Source: Sarcocystis neurona
Taxonomy: Eukaryota > Apicomplexa > Conoidasida > Eucoccidiorida > Sarcocystidae
Assembly: GCA_000727475.1 (NCBI GenBank)
Contig: KL647289.1
Span: 8,606,154-8,670,153, forward strand
Direction: 5' to 3'
DNA: 64,000 bases
The translations under genes were made by a program, and so were the position numbers. The notes under the pieces were generated by a model. It ran no database searches, was not told where the DNA came from, and was given only the letters and a program-made list of their open reading frames with translations. Below are positions 13,001-22,970 of the stretch, in pieces. The stretch's first letter is position 1; each line of letters opens with the position of its first letter.

Positions 13001-14195
13001 TTGGCAGGAGAAAATTGAGTTCTATTGCTCGATAACGACGTCTAAACTACGGCAAGCAGTGACGCCGCTGTTGCGGCACGTGCAGAAACAGCAGCGGGCT
13101 CTGGCCGGATCCAGACAGCAGCACCAGCAACCCGGACCGAAGAAGCAGCAGGAGCAGGACGCCGTCCGACAGGGACCAGCCCTGACGAAGGAGAGTTTTT
13201 TTTTTGAGGAAGAGAATTGCCAACTGAGCCGCGGGAGACGGGAGGAAGTACAGCGCTGTCGCCTGCTGCAGCAGCAACGGCGACGCAACGCACGACTGGT
13301 GCACGTCAGCCGGAGAGTCTGTAAAGCAGCAGCTGCGGCGACATCATCAGATGCTACCGATATCGACTTTTTCCGGCTGTTGTTGCCTGAGCTGCACGAG
13401 GCGCTTAAGGCGGTGCATGCTAGTTCTGCGGCCGCTACGCGTGAAGCCGCAGGCGAAGCCTCAGAGTTTCATTCCGCTGCAGATGCGCCTGCAGAACCCG
13501 CAGGAGAAGGAGAACGAGCACCAGCGACATCAGCAGCAGAGGGCGCGACAGTGTCAGGAAAAGCAGCTGCAGGGGGAGCAGCAGGGAGGGCAGCAGCAGG
13601 GGTGATGACAACGACACCAGAAGAGAGAGAGTTTGCGGAGCTGTTGGTGGCAGCGGATATGGAAGGCTTTTCTTGCGAAGATGTAGAAGACCTTTTCCGC
13701 GGACGTCTGTGGGCTAGCATCCGCCTGTATGCACTGCCGTTTGGCGAATTAGTCTTGGAGAAGCTGCTGACTCCTGCTGCGTATCAGCGCCAACAGAGAC
13801 AGGCCCTTGCTATGCTGCTGGAGCAGCAACAGGGGGGCGTGCAGCAGCAGGAGGAGTTGCAGCAGCAGCAAATAATTCACTGGGTGTGCGAGCCTGCGGC
13901 AGGAATCGATCCCACGGAGGTTTATACTGCTATACTTTTGTCGGTGATACTGACGCTGGGGTTGCTGGGGCTTCTGCTTCTCCTGGTACGTGCCGCGTTC
14001 TCCTGCTACAGAGTCGCGTGTGCTGCTGCTGGGGCTGCGTGCAGCAGAAGCCTTCCGTACCTAGGTCCCACGTGGTTTTTTCTGTTAAAAAGGCAATCCC
14101 CAGAGATTAAGGCGCTGATGCAGCAACAGTCGAGTGAAGAAGACGACTTGCAGGAGAAAGAGGAGACACGACAGCCACAACAGCAACAAAAGTAG
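2..14195 (+). CDS. PhoD-like metallophosphatase (alkaline phosphatase D family), nine exons, 5' partial
   Basis: Predicted metal-dependent phosphomonoesterase or phosphodiesterase of the PhoD family. Exons: 2-1028, 1964-2062, 4204-4379, 5358-5451, 5926-6124, 7020-7172, 9128-9252, 10546-11529 and 11881-14195 (TAG). All junctions are GT-AG, all phases match, and the total of 5172 nt is an exact multiple of three (about 1723 aa plus stop). Family motifs appear in order across exons: FGSCN (end of exon 1), LGDNIYVDT (exons 2/3), MYDDHDLG (exon 4), LILVDVR (exon 5), LLGEQQWRWLEEEL (exon 6), ESWALFPATRQRLL and LLSGDVHFAEF (exon 7), EFTSSGMTHG (exon 8). About 330 Ala/Ser/Pro-rich residues precede the domain. 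About 280 mostly Gln-rich residues separate GDVHFAEF from EFTSSG. Exon 9 is a long Gln/Ala-rich region, then a hydrophobic helix (EVYTAILLSVILTLGLLG onward, near residues 1632-1655) and a charged tail of about 68 residues, so membrane anchoring is likely. The exon 8 start is the least certain boundary. The reading frame is open to the window edge, so the true start lies upstream. Confidence 0.85.
1029..1963 (+). repeat. Intron 1 of the PhoD-like gene, with a two-copy minisatellite
   Basis: GT-AG intron of 935 nt. Its 3' part holds two imperfect ~50-base copies (about 1798-1850 and 1850-1902), each with GGCCAGCGCGTC, then CTTTCAGCA and GAGCGGCCGGGGTGTACGTA-like sequence. Further degenerate pieces run to the acceptor at 1963. 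The palindromic core GTGTACGTAC recurs near 1750, 1852 and 1905. Each repeat copy carries a CTTTCAG that resembles a 3' splice site, so cryptic splicing is possible. Confidence 0.6.
2063..4203 (+). repeat. Intron 2 of the PhoD-like gene: CTG/GCT trinucleotide array with assembly gap
   Basis: From about 3120 the intron is almost pure CTG/GCT/CTC-type trinucleotide repeat, interrupted by 632 N (3314-3945), and it resumes to about 4165. The acceptor GTTTCAG ends at 4203. The long ORFs that seem to cross the gap on both strands (poly-Leu, poly-Cys, poly-Ala) come from the repeat and from N runs being read as open; they are not genes. The first part (2063-3000) is pyrimidine-rich, unremarkable intron sequence. 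Confidence 0.8.
3314..3945. other. Assembly gap (632 N)
   Basis: A run of N lies inside the CTG/GCT array of intron 2. Both flanks are the same class of repeat, so the gap is most simply a collapsed or unassembled trinucleotide array. Its true length is unknown and the printed length may be a placeholder or mate-pair estimate. Confidence 0.97.
4380..5357 (+). repeat. Intron 3 of the PhoD-like gene: CA/TG-rich block and CTG array against the acceptor
   Basis: GT-AG intron between NPPYQ (donor GTGGGC after 4379) and RLLRSG (acceptor CTGCAG at 5357). A CA/TA/TG-rich simple-sequence block covers about 4535-4740 and a smaller TG/TA block 5105-5160. From about 5231 the sequence is CTG/CTC/TTC trinucleotide repeat that runs straight into the acceptor, so the repeat itself forms the polypyrimidine tract. 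Confidence 0.7.
5452..5925 (+). other. Intron 4 of the PhoD-like gene
   Basis: A 474-nt GT-AG intron (donor GTAGGA, acceptor CATGCAG). It joins the phase-1 G after KF to AG of the next exon, giving SLKFEARDALLDF. It includes short CA/TA tracts around 5470-5515 and a GTACGTACAC copy near 5706. No other gene is seen in it. Confidence 0.6.
6125..7019 (+). other. Intron 5 of the PhoD-like gene, strongly pyrimidine-rich
   Basis: Donor GTGAGT follows LVDV plus CG; acceptor CTTCTCAG restores the Arg codon and gives DVRFNRDSWRLLPQGDLL. From about 6610 to 7015 the sense strand is almost continuously C+T-rich, far longer than an ordinary polypyrimidine tract. The long + strand ORF here and the Arg/Glu/Lys-rich ORFs on the minus strand are composition artefacts of this tract. 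Confidence 0.65.
7173..9127 (+). repeat. Intron 6 of the PhoD-like gene: long TG/TA-type microsatellite blocks
   Basis: Donor GTGAGA follows IEVLPPS plus GT; acceptor TTTTTGTTTAG at 9127 gives VLTTESWALFP. Much of the 1955-nt intron is degenerate TGTATA/ACGTAC simple sequence (about 7380-7470, 7630-7860, 8060-8210, 8560-8760, 8940-9050). ORFs here translate as Tyr/Ile/Cys/Thr/His strings and are not genes. Confidence 0.65.
9253..10545 (+). repeat. Intron 7 of the PhoD-like gene: TG/TA block, then mixed CAG-rich sequence
   Basis: Donor GTAAGA follows GDVHFAEFT. A dense TATG/TGTA block covers about 9290-9590. CAG/CTG-containing sequence begins around 9735. The acceptor is not certain: CCTTTCCTTAG at 10545 is pyrimidine-rich and has the right phase, but many CAG triplets between 10170 and 10545 are possible, since the same frame is open from about 10170. 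Confidence 0.45.
11530..11880 (+). repeat. Intron 8 of the PhoD-like gene: CTG-rich intron
   Basis: Donor GTAAAG after DAYY plus G, acceptor GCTGCTACAG at 11880, joining to GERLVYIWRNVEEVEF. The 3' half is CTG/GCT repeat up to the acceptor, the third intron of this gene with that layout. Phases match exactly. Confidence 0.75.
11881..14195 (+). CDS. Last exon of the PhoD-like gene: Gln/Ala-rich region and C-terminal membrane segment
   Basis: A 771-residue open exon. It begins with ordinary sequence continuing the phosphatase fold (GERLVYIWRNVEEVEFIINP) and soon enters polyGln tracts, separated by ordinary islands such as LDASFFSLLFLVEEIAQ (near 12718) and FAELLVAADMEGFSCEDVED (near 13631). 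A hydrophobic helix near 13918-13990 precedes a short tail ending in Gln-rich sequence at TAG 14193-14195. A palindrome (12620-12635) falls in the coding frame. The function of the extension is unknown. Confidence 0.75.
12620..12635. repeat. Perfect 16-base palindrome CGGTGTACGTACACCG (copy 1)
   Basis: It lies inside the last exon of the PhoD-like gene, where it encodes part of FSGVRTPQE. The identical palindrome occurs at 60964-60979, and the core GTGTACGTAC recurs in several introns. Confidence 0.9.
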
Positions 14196-16480
14196 ACAAC
14201 CGGCGGCAAAAAAGACGGGGCGTCTTCAGTAGAGTTCGTCATTTTGCGCAGACGCAGCAGAGATTGCCACTAGAGTACCGGCAGTAGGGGGACGAGGCCG
14301 ACACCGAAGCCCCGTGCAAGAGCACCTGGAACAGCGGAAGCCTAAGAAAAAACGGCAGTGACAGCACCAGCAGTACCAGAAACCCTGGCAGGAGCTGCAG
14401 GTTCAACAGTCCCAGTGGCTCTAGAACGAGAGGCATGCAGCGCCAAGGAGAAGGGGCCGCAATATTTGCTGAGGGTAGTTTGCACAGCGGACGCTTCACT
14501 GCTGCAGCGACAGCAGCTCTGGCACAGCGGCAGCAGCAGAAGGAGCTTTGGCGTTGAATCAACAGTTCGAAAGCCCAAGATGGTGCTTGTGCCTGCGGTG
14601 GCAGCAGGCTTACGGCTCGCGGCTATCTGAGTCATCACGTGGAGGACTCCTGATATGCAGCACGTACCATGTCTGTGAGTCATTGCAGCGACACTCGTGC
14701 AGCGGGCTGGCCAGCAGCCGCCTGTAGCGGTGTGTTGCCCTGTCCTCAGAGAGAGAGAGAAGTTGGGATGCTTGCTTCGGTAGTAAGAATCTGCGCAGCT
14801 GCAGCGCCAGGGAATCGGCAGCAGCAGCTGCTAATACGAATCGCGGCAGCCGAACCGCAAAAACAGCGGCTATACTATTGTAGAGCAGCAACAGCAGCAG
14901 TGCGTGTCAGGACGCAATAGCAGCAGCAGTTAGTGTTCCACAGGTGATCTGGGTCACGTGGAGTAGCAGACGGTGTGGTGAGCAGCAGCGCTAGGTCCCA
15001 GTCTAAGGAAACGGCCTGTTTATGAAAAGACAATTTCACTCGAGGAACTCGACGACAGCAGTGTGATCTCTCCTCGCAGCAATATGCTGCAGCAGCTGGC
15101 AAACAGCACCGGTTAAGTTGCTCAGCGCCGCCACAGCCACGTTGCATACGTTTTGGCGGGCGACTGTGCGACTACTGCTTGCTGCAGCGCTTTAAAATGT
15201 GAATCTGGCACAGAGCAGTCCCTTCCAGAGTGTAGGAGTGCAGCGGCGGTCGTGTGACGCTCTGCTAGAGCAAATACAGCTGTACTGCAGCACTCTTTGT
15301 TGAAGCAGTTCGTTTCTATCATCCTCCACGTTAGCGGTTGTCATCTGCCGCAAGTATCGCGGCACTCCCTGCAGCAGCACTGTGTAGCAGCTGTGTGGCT
15401 GCGCTACAGCCTTGCAGAAAGCGTTCCACTGGAGCACTAGTGCTGCACCTGTTGAGGAACTGTACTCAGTGGCAGCGTGTTAGAGGAGCTGCACGCGATT
15501 AAAAAGCAACTCCGGCATCAGTGTGGTGCAGGAGCATGATACTTCAATCCCTGCAGAGGCAGTGCGTGGCAGGAATCTTTTATGTTCCTGCAGTAGCCAT
15601 GCGCAAGTGGCAATGTGCAACGGCGTAGCGCGAAATCGCGACGCAACCGCCGAACGTAGCTTAATGCTGAGGCACCTCCACCCAGCGCTGTACTCAGCAG
15701 CATTGTGACAGCGCAAAGTGGTGGAGTGTCCTGTAGCAGCAGTCCCAGACTCCGCTCTTGCGGACCCATCTAGTCAGGCGCGTTCTGCATCTCTTCTGCA
15801 GCAGATTGATGACGCAGCCTGCCGCACCAATGTAACGCACTAATTTGCTTTGCTGGTGGAGTGCAGGAGGCAAACTAACAGTCGAACACGTACAGGTAGA
15901 TACACGCGTGAGGTGCGGAAATGATATTTGCACACAGTGGTGCGTCCGCAGACTGTCTGGTGACACTTTGTGCCACCATTGCATGCAGCTCTATGATGCA
16001 GCAGGTTGAGCACTGCATTGCAGGCGTTTTTCTTCAATGAAGAACGTTAAGGCAGCAGTCTCGCATAGCAACCAGTTGCAGCTGTGTGCAACCGTGCTCG
16101 AGCGATGCTCCTGTGGCACATCGCAGCGTACTACAATTGCACGTTTGTACAATCTTTTAGTGCAGCAGTTTCTGCAGGAAGTAGATTTCTTGTTTTTTTG
16201 CGGGAGATGGTCAAATTTCCACGCTTCCGCGGAACTGCAGTCGGGTGCAAAGTAGCATCAGCATGTAACGAAAAAGCAGTAGAAGCCATAGTCGATTCTG
16301 TGGGCACTTTGGGTCTTATTACTTTTGGTTGAGCGTGCAACGCAGCTTCAGTAGCTCTGCAGGAGAGTGAAATATTCGGCAACTTCGCGAAGGCGAAGGA
16401 GGACGGCAGCAACCACAGCCTGTTGCAACTTTAGAAAACCTACGGAGCATGCGCCACGCGTATAGATTAACTACTGAATG
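14196..16480. other. Post-gene region with CAG-rich sequence, no recognised gene
   Basis: CAG/GCA triplets continue to about 15150 but no frame stays open for more than ~90 codons. A + strand ORF at 14358-14630 has ordinary-looking sequence in its second half but no start or splice support. It may be 3' UTR of the PhoD-like gene or decayed repeat. After 15200 the sequence becomes unremarkable. Confidence 0.5.
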
Positions 16481-16620
16481 TGTACGTACGCACACATATA
16501 CGTATATATATATATATGCGTACTTGGGGTCACTGGTGGCTAGCCATGCGACATGGAGGTAGCAGCGTCTATGTACACATTCACGTATAATTATATATAT
16601 ATACATATATATACGCTTTA
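16480..16620. repeat. TA/ACGTAC simple-sequence block
   Basis: Degenerate ACATATA/CGTATATATA sequence in two pieces (about 16480-16520 and 16575-16615), just upstream of a weak ORF. It is the same class as the blocks in the PhoD-like introns. Confidence 0.7.
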
Positions 16621-16633
16621 GGTGGTTGCACAA

Positions 16634-17086
16634 ATGAAGTTTGGGGGAGGCAGCCTCCGGTGGGCAACGGCAGGAGCAACGTTTTTTCTTCATGTTGAAA
16701 TGGTATGCAGCGCTAACGGTTATCGGGTGTTTGCGTCCTTATTCTGCTCTCTGAGTGAAGACAGCGTTGCAGCGTTAGGGGCGGAGAATGGGCAGCCGGT
16801 AGCCTTTGGCGACATTGCCGCAGCAGCACCAAGAATAGAGAAGTCTCGCTGCAAGCAGCAGCAGACAAGCGAGTGGCGTCTTTTCCGTAAGCGTACATAT
16901 TCTCGCGCATGCCACGACGCAGCGCTACCTACAACTGGAGCGGCGGGTGCCGGAACGCGTACAAGGTCCATCACTTGCAGGCTAAAGGGCCGAGGAAGGT
17001 TAGCAGGAGGTTCGGGCACTTTTGACTATGTGTCGGGTAGCACGGGCGTCCAGTGTAGGACGTCCATCCTGCTGAAAGCGGCGTGA
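16634..17086 (+). CDS. Hypothetical ORF (150 aa), weak
   Basis: ATG-initiated frame starting MKFGGGSLRWATAGATFFLH and ending ILLKAA before TGA. A hydrophobic stretch near residues 8-20 could pass as a weak signal peptide, and the middle (SVAALGAENGQPVAFGDIAAAAP) resembles coding sequence in composition. I recognise no domain, and no splice partners are evident. It could be a single exon, an exon of a larger gene, or chance. Confidence 0.25.
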   Translation: MKFGGGSLRWATAGATFFLHVEMVCSANGYRVFASLFCSLSEDSVAALGAENGQPVAFGDIAAAAPRIEKSRCKQQQTSEWRLFRKRTYSRACHDAALPTTGAAGAGTRTRSITCRLKGRGRLAGGSGTFDYVSGSTGVQCRTSILLKAA

Positions 17087-17490
17087 GGCGCACGGTGAGT
17101 GTGTTTGGTCACGGAGTTTTCAAATATTAATAAGTATTTTAACGGGTTTTCTTTCGTGTTGTCAAGCTAAGGACATGTGAGGGCAGGGAGACACGGGGGA
17201 TCCGACGCGTGCAGAGACCTCAGTCCAGACAGCTGTTTATCCGTGATCGTCTCGCTTTACATACTTCTTTGTGCACGAACGCAAGTACTACACGTAAGTG
17301 GACGTGGGGGCGTGCGTACGTGTGAAGACAAAACGAGGCATGTCGCCGCGTCTGCGTGCTGAAGGCCATGGCATTGGAGGCGGACTTTGTATATACCGGT
17401 AAAGAAGAAGTGATTTTTTCTAAATAATAACAGCGTGCGCCTAACCACATACGCCTGCGTGTATTTGTGGTTTGTGCTTGTTCATAAAAG

Positions 17491-17655
17491 TCTTTTTCAC
17501 CCGCAAGTATCAGTTCAGACGTAAGGAATGTTCACGTTTTCATCAGCCGGTTAGCGCTTGTGGCCAGTTGATGTATTAACGTCCTTTTCACCGGCTAATC
17601 TTGATTCAGACGTGCGGAGGGTTCACATTTTCATCTATTGGCTAGCCCTTCTCCC
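17491..17655. repeat. Two-copy degenerate tandem repeat, period about 91
   Basis: Copy 1 begins TCTTTTTCACCCG at 17491; copy 2 begins TCCTTTTCACCGG at 17582. Both then share CAGACGT, GTTCAC and TTTTCATC in the same order and end in GGTTAGC / GGCTAGC. No coding frame covers it. Confidence 0.65.
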
Positions 17656-18534
17656 TGCTCTATGTCTGAATTTTTGTAAGTCCGGCATGTAAGTGCTGCT
17701 GGATGGCTAGTAGTCTGTGGAAAAATTGACTGCATGGTGCAGAGGATCGCAGGTCATACCCCTGCAGCTGTGCAGTCGGCAGGAAAGCATGCCCCGCAAA
17801 ATACCCAGAGTGCTCTTGAGAAAAACAGAAAAACTCTCGCCAAGATAGCAGCAACATTGTTGTCTTACAACCTGCAGAGAGAAACAGCAGCAACAGCAAC
17901 CGTACATCAGGCTTAGAAGCCGGCATACGAAGCAGACAGCAGCTATATGAGTTTGAAGACACCGGAGACAGGCAGCAGTACTAGGATTCAGTAGTAGGCG
18001 GCACGCAGGAACAGCTGGTGCAACACAAGAGTCGCTTGCGAAAGAAGGGCGCACGAGCAGCAGAGCATAACTGCGCCTATATCTAGCATATATTTACTCA
18101 ACAGCAGGGATGGCTAACGTGGAGCGGCAGCTGCTGCTCTAGTTTCGTGTATACGTGTATGCGCGGAAGCTGGTGTGACGCTTTTGAGGGTACGTGGTAA
18201 CGCATCAGCACCGGCCACAGGAGAGTCTGCGCTACGAAGGCAAGGTGCCGCAGCGATGAGGATGTTGTAAGGACGTAGGCTGACTACATTTCTTAGAAAG
18301 CCGTGTACGCATTTACGTGGGTGAGTGCACGTACGTGATAGTGTTCGCAGAGCACGAAAGCCCGTACACACCCATGTGTTACCCTTATGCATGTCTGCCT
18401 GCCACATGCACCCGTGTTATACATCAGTCTTCGTTTTTTGTATACTTGATGCCATGCTCTTTATCAGCACAGTAAAAATTGCAGCGTGCCGCCCTACGGT
18501 TGGCGGGGTAGGAGAAGTGCTACATTCCTGTTTT

Positions 18535-18885
18535 CGCGAGAGATGGCGCTTTGAAACGTGTGTGCGCGCCACGCAAGTAGCTTGCGCACATGCATATGCC
18601 GCTACTTTTAGTGCGCTTCCAAGTATGGTGTGCTGCTGCACGCCCCTATTGGTGTACGATTTTTAAACACAGTAGGAAGGCCTCCTGTACGTATCGTATA
18701 TACACACGTGTACCCACACCATTATTTGCGTGTGTCCACCTGTGGCTATAACACTTTGCACATTTGCGTGTCCAGTTGCGAGTTGCTAATTCTTAACCAG
18801 AAACTTCAAATAGCGGCACCCTCATATGCGCAAGCTACTTCTGTGGCTTGCAGATGTTTTAAAGCGTCCTCTTCATACTTCTTGA
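18535..18885. repeat. Long imperfect inverted repeat (possible hairpin or MITE-like remnant)
   Basis: The left arm (about 18545-18620) contains AGTAGCTTGCGCA followed by GCCGCTA. The right arm (about 18800-18875) contains, on the opposite strand, the same AGTAGCTTGCGCA followed by GCCGCTA, with the flanking GCTTT..AAAC also shared. Arms are ~70 bases at roughly three-quarters identity by eye, around a loop of about 180 bases. No ORF of note lies within. Confidence 0.6.
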
Positions 18886-20730
18886 AGGGTGAGCAATTAT
18901 CGACTCAACTGGGGTACCTACGAAGAATCAATCGTATTGGTGGATATTCCAGCGTAAAACAGTACCTCGTTGTGCAACTGAATGCAGTGTCGCTATTCAC
19001 GTACATAGATTTGTGCAGATATGTAGCTTCAAAAAAGGACTTTCCCGAAGCACAGTCATATCGAGGCAGATCCCGCTGAAAAAAAGAAGGCCTGGCGTCC
19101 TTTCTTGGAAACGCTGCCTCCCTACGAGTCTCGCTCCTGTTGTTCACATGGAGTGCCCGACACCACTACGCGTGTTATTTTGAGTTTCTCGACGCTGCCT
19201 CAACAGTAGCAGTGGTTGGAATGGGGATATAAATTGAGAAAGATACACGTTACAAATAAGAGCAGTGCTCTCAGTAGTAGTACGAGTGCTACAGCAACAG
19301 TCAGAGCAGGAGGAACTGTGATAATATAGTACTAATGGAAATACCACTGGTACGCGTAGTTCTGGTTTTGGTGAGTGTACAGGAGGGGGAAAACTCCCAC
19401 ATTCCCCGGCTACATCCGCCGCTCCAGCTATTCTTTTCGGGGATACAATTAACCTCAGACCCTTTTTCTATCACGGTGTAATTACTGCTGCTGCCGGTCC
19501 CCTTCCTCGTTTCATAGCGCATTTGACGCGCCTATTTTCCGGCATAGGAATCCGTAGTCTGTTATTGCAGAAAACTGCCACACGGGACAAGTTCCGTGTA
19601 GGGCGGTACAAAGATTGCTGCCACAACTGTACTACATAACGCTCACGAACCTATCGCTCGTTCTGCCCTTTTAGAGGTGAAGACCTCTTCCCAAGCTGCG
19701 TCAAAACATCTGTTATACTGCACTATCTTCACTTCTCGACCGGTCACTTCGGCTCTGCGTCAACTTCAGCGGACGTTTCATACTCAGCCCCACGCATACA
19801 CAATTATACATTGTGGATACATACGGCGGATGCATGCAGCACGGAAACACGCCAGCACACTTAATCTAAAACAGCTCCTCCTCTCAAGCAAGGATGTGTA
19901 CGCTGGGGTGCTTGGTCCCAAATGCCACCGTCTTGGAACAGTTAACAGCGATAATAGGAGGGAACCTGCCCCCAAATGCATACACCCGTGCATCTTTGAG
20001 AGTAGAGGAGCTCACCCTTCATTGCAGCAGATCTGTGCGTTTACCTGGTGTGTGGTGGTGGTCATCAAGGCGGAGAGGGATGGCAGAGGAGCGGCATTAT
20101 GCGTCAGCGCACGCAAAATAATATACAAGTACACGAATACATTCGACAGACCTCGTCTCGCCACCTACATCAGTTCCAAGAGCATCGCCCACGTTAAAAA
20201 TTCACGTATGTACGTATACATTTCCGCCCCACCAGTCACCGCTTCCCGAGGGCTAGCTCCAGGAATGAGAAAACAGTCCAGCTAGCCGCTGACTCGCCCG
20301 TCTCCGTGTGAGGTGGACACGGGGTGTGTAGCAGTGTCTACCTGTCTCCTTAAACCAGGACCTCAGTGGTCTTTTTCTAAAGACGACTACTCATCCTTTT
20401 TCGTGTGCCGCTGCAGGGCGAGCGTCGCATTCCTAAGATTCGAGCTTCCGCTTTTGGGCGTACACGAATAACGTTATAAAGCGGGTGCTTAACGTTGCAG
20501 CGTAGTTCCCGCTTGTGTATCCATGCGGCTTGAGTTCCTGTTAGTCTTTGCTTGTTCAGAAGATCGTTATCTGTGACCTTTTCACAGACCCGAATCTACA
20601 CTCATGGCTTGATAACGTGTGCCTGCACGTACCCTTGGTGTGCATAGCAGGCGCTGTTGCAGTATTCTGTGGTTTCGTAGGGACTCGTTAAAAAGAAACA
20701 ACATTCGCTCTTCTCTTGAACGCAAAAGGT

Positions 20731-20869
20731 TTCGTTTGTATGGTGTACGAATAATGTGCCGCTTCACTTCTGTATTCCCTGTACACATCCGCAAACGGAA
20801 AGGCTTTGATTTCGTGGTGGACGAGTGGTCTGCCGCCTCACTTCTTCTGTACTCCCTGTGCGCACACGT
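20731..20869. repeat. Tandem duplication, period about 77
   Basis: Two imperfect copies share GCCGCYTCACTT, then CTGTAYTCCCTGT and CACA. Copy 1 is about 20731-20791 and copy 2 about 20809-20869. Divergence suggests it is old. A + strand ORF crosses both copies but shows no recognisable protein family. Confidence 0.5.
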
Positions 20870-22970
20870 GATAGCCGGCCAACGGCATGACTGCTTCCCG
20901 CGTGGAAAGAAGTGCACTCGTTGAGTCGTTGCTCGATCAATAGTTACGAAAAGGCTGTTTCGCGTGCAGTACCGTTTCGCCTTCACGAGGTCTGCTGCGT
21001 ATTCTTACTTGATTACCGTCTCCCACTCGCGCGGAAGAAACTAGAACGTCGAAATTAGCCCTTTTCAGGCGTGAAAACTTGCTGCACAGATACAAAATTC
21101 TTCCTCCTTATTGCTGATTTCGTTTTGTGTGAGTACCTGTGCACGGGAAAACTTACGGCAAAATGATTTGAGTGAAGAAAGCAGGTGATGCAGCGGCTCT
21201 GCCGCACAAACGTGCTCTACTATGCTTTACGTTGTGCAAAACTAATTTATTACCGCATGCCGTGATGTCGCTGTTGCGTGTGTCGGAAGAGGCCGACTGT
21301 GGAACAGTTCATGATTCCGCAGTCTTCTTCCCTCTGTTTCGTTCACAATGAACTAATAGCATGAACACTGAAACATATTATCGCGCTTCGCTCACGTCAC
21401 GGCGTAGGTGCAGGAGCATTACATAATGACACAGAAGTATAGAGCCGTGAGCACACAGAAGGGAAGTCCGTAAGACTTCTTATTGTCACTCATACGCGTA
21501 GTTCGTATGTTTAAGGCTGTACACATGAAGCGTGCACAGAACATTGCATCTCAACGGTGTTCTGAGCAAACACGTGTAGAACTGCGGAAAGAAGGAGTGT
21601 TGGCCAGAAGCAAGAAATGCAGTAAGAGGCGTGTTCGTAAGTGTACGTCAGAGAAGGCCTATTCATCAGTGAGGCGCACAATGTGCATGAAGCGCTTAAA
21701 ACTCCACCCTGAAGACACAACGTAGTAGCAGTTACTGCGATGAGCATGCATCTGATAAGGTGTCTTTATACGTAACAGTGCAATACCGCATAGACCGCAC
21801 ATCCGACAGCTGACCGCTGAATGGGGAGGCGTATCACAAACGTCCAACAAGGGGTGCGCACGTAAACTTCAATGTTCAGTGAGGCAATCCTTACATTTCC
21901 TGAACAGAAGAAAACGTTCGTGCACGGCACTTTTCTCGGTGACGTATTCCTCTTGCCTCTATCGGCTTATTAACCCTGTTGAGAAAAATTTAGCTAACTT
22001 CTAGGTTTCGCGTACCTCATCTACGTTACTCTGAATAGCGGTGACACAGATGTCTACTGGTGTCGTACGACATTTTTCAACCAGACAATTACAAGTTCTA
22101 CTCTCTACCCCGGTTCTTGCGTAGATTAGGTTCCCCTGTAACGTGCTGCACACAGAGATGCACCAGTTCGTGCTCAACTGTGAGTTCCGAGGTGTACAGA
22201 CACCGCCGTGTACGTTTACTGCTGCCGTTTCCCTCGTAGGTTACGTTCTGCACCGCTAATACTTTCCGTGTTCACGACCGCTTTCGAGGTTTGCTCATTT
22301 TTCTACAATGCCCAAGTGTAGAATGACGACTCTCACTCGCTTTTCACCCAGAACAATCAGTTCCTGCTCCTCCACTTCGCCCTGTCTCCCATTCGGACTG
22401 AAGAGATACTGCATTGATCGTTTAGCTAGAAATGCTGCTGCCGCACTCGTGCTACTTCCACTTTTTTTCCTTTCTATGCCCGTGTTCTTCTTTCTGTAGT
22501 CCTGTTGTACGCGTGTACAAGTCCGTATACACAAATCTTGCGAAAGAATATTTCTTATATATACTAGAGGGAGAGAGAGAGGGGGAGCGGGAGAGATCAT
22601 GATATAGGGGGATCTCATGTATATTTATATGTGCACATCTGCATATGTGTATACATATAAATGGACAGAGAGAGAGAGAAGCAAGCGAGTAGGTACGCAT
22701 AGATGCAGCGCTGCGGGGACACTGAAGCAGTGGAACACTTCTCGTCAAGCGGGCAGCTGCTTATCGTACACGTCCGCAAAGATCCTCCTTGTGTACTTCG
22801 ACATTTATAGTATACAGAATTGGCACATTTCCGTATAATCTTTGTTCTACTTGCACGTGTATGGGGTGACGCGTTTACCGGTGTCTCTCTTCTTGTCTCT
22901 CTTCCAGCATATACGTGTGTGCGTCTACGTGGGCTTACCTAGGTGCTCACGTATGTGTATATATATAGTG

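Larger units (their letters stand above)
17087..22970. other. Repeat-poor stretch with no recognised gene
   Basis: About 5.9 kb in which ORFs on both strands are short (mostly under 110 codons; the longest, 202 codons at 19677-20285, lacks recognisable motifs). It holds a degenerate tandem repeat (17491-17655), an inverted repeat (18535-18885), a ~77-base tandem duplication (20731-20869) and a purine GAGA tract near 22565-22595. It fits a repeat-poor, gene-poor segment between the PhoD-like and ankyrin genes. Confidence 0.45.
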
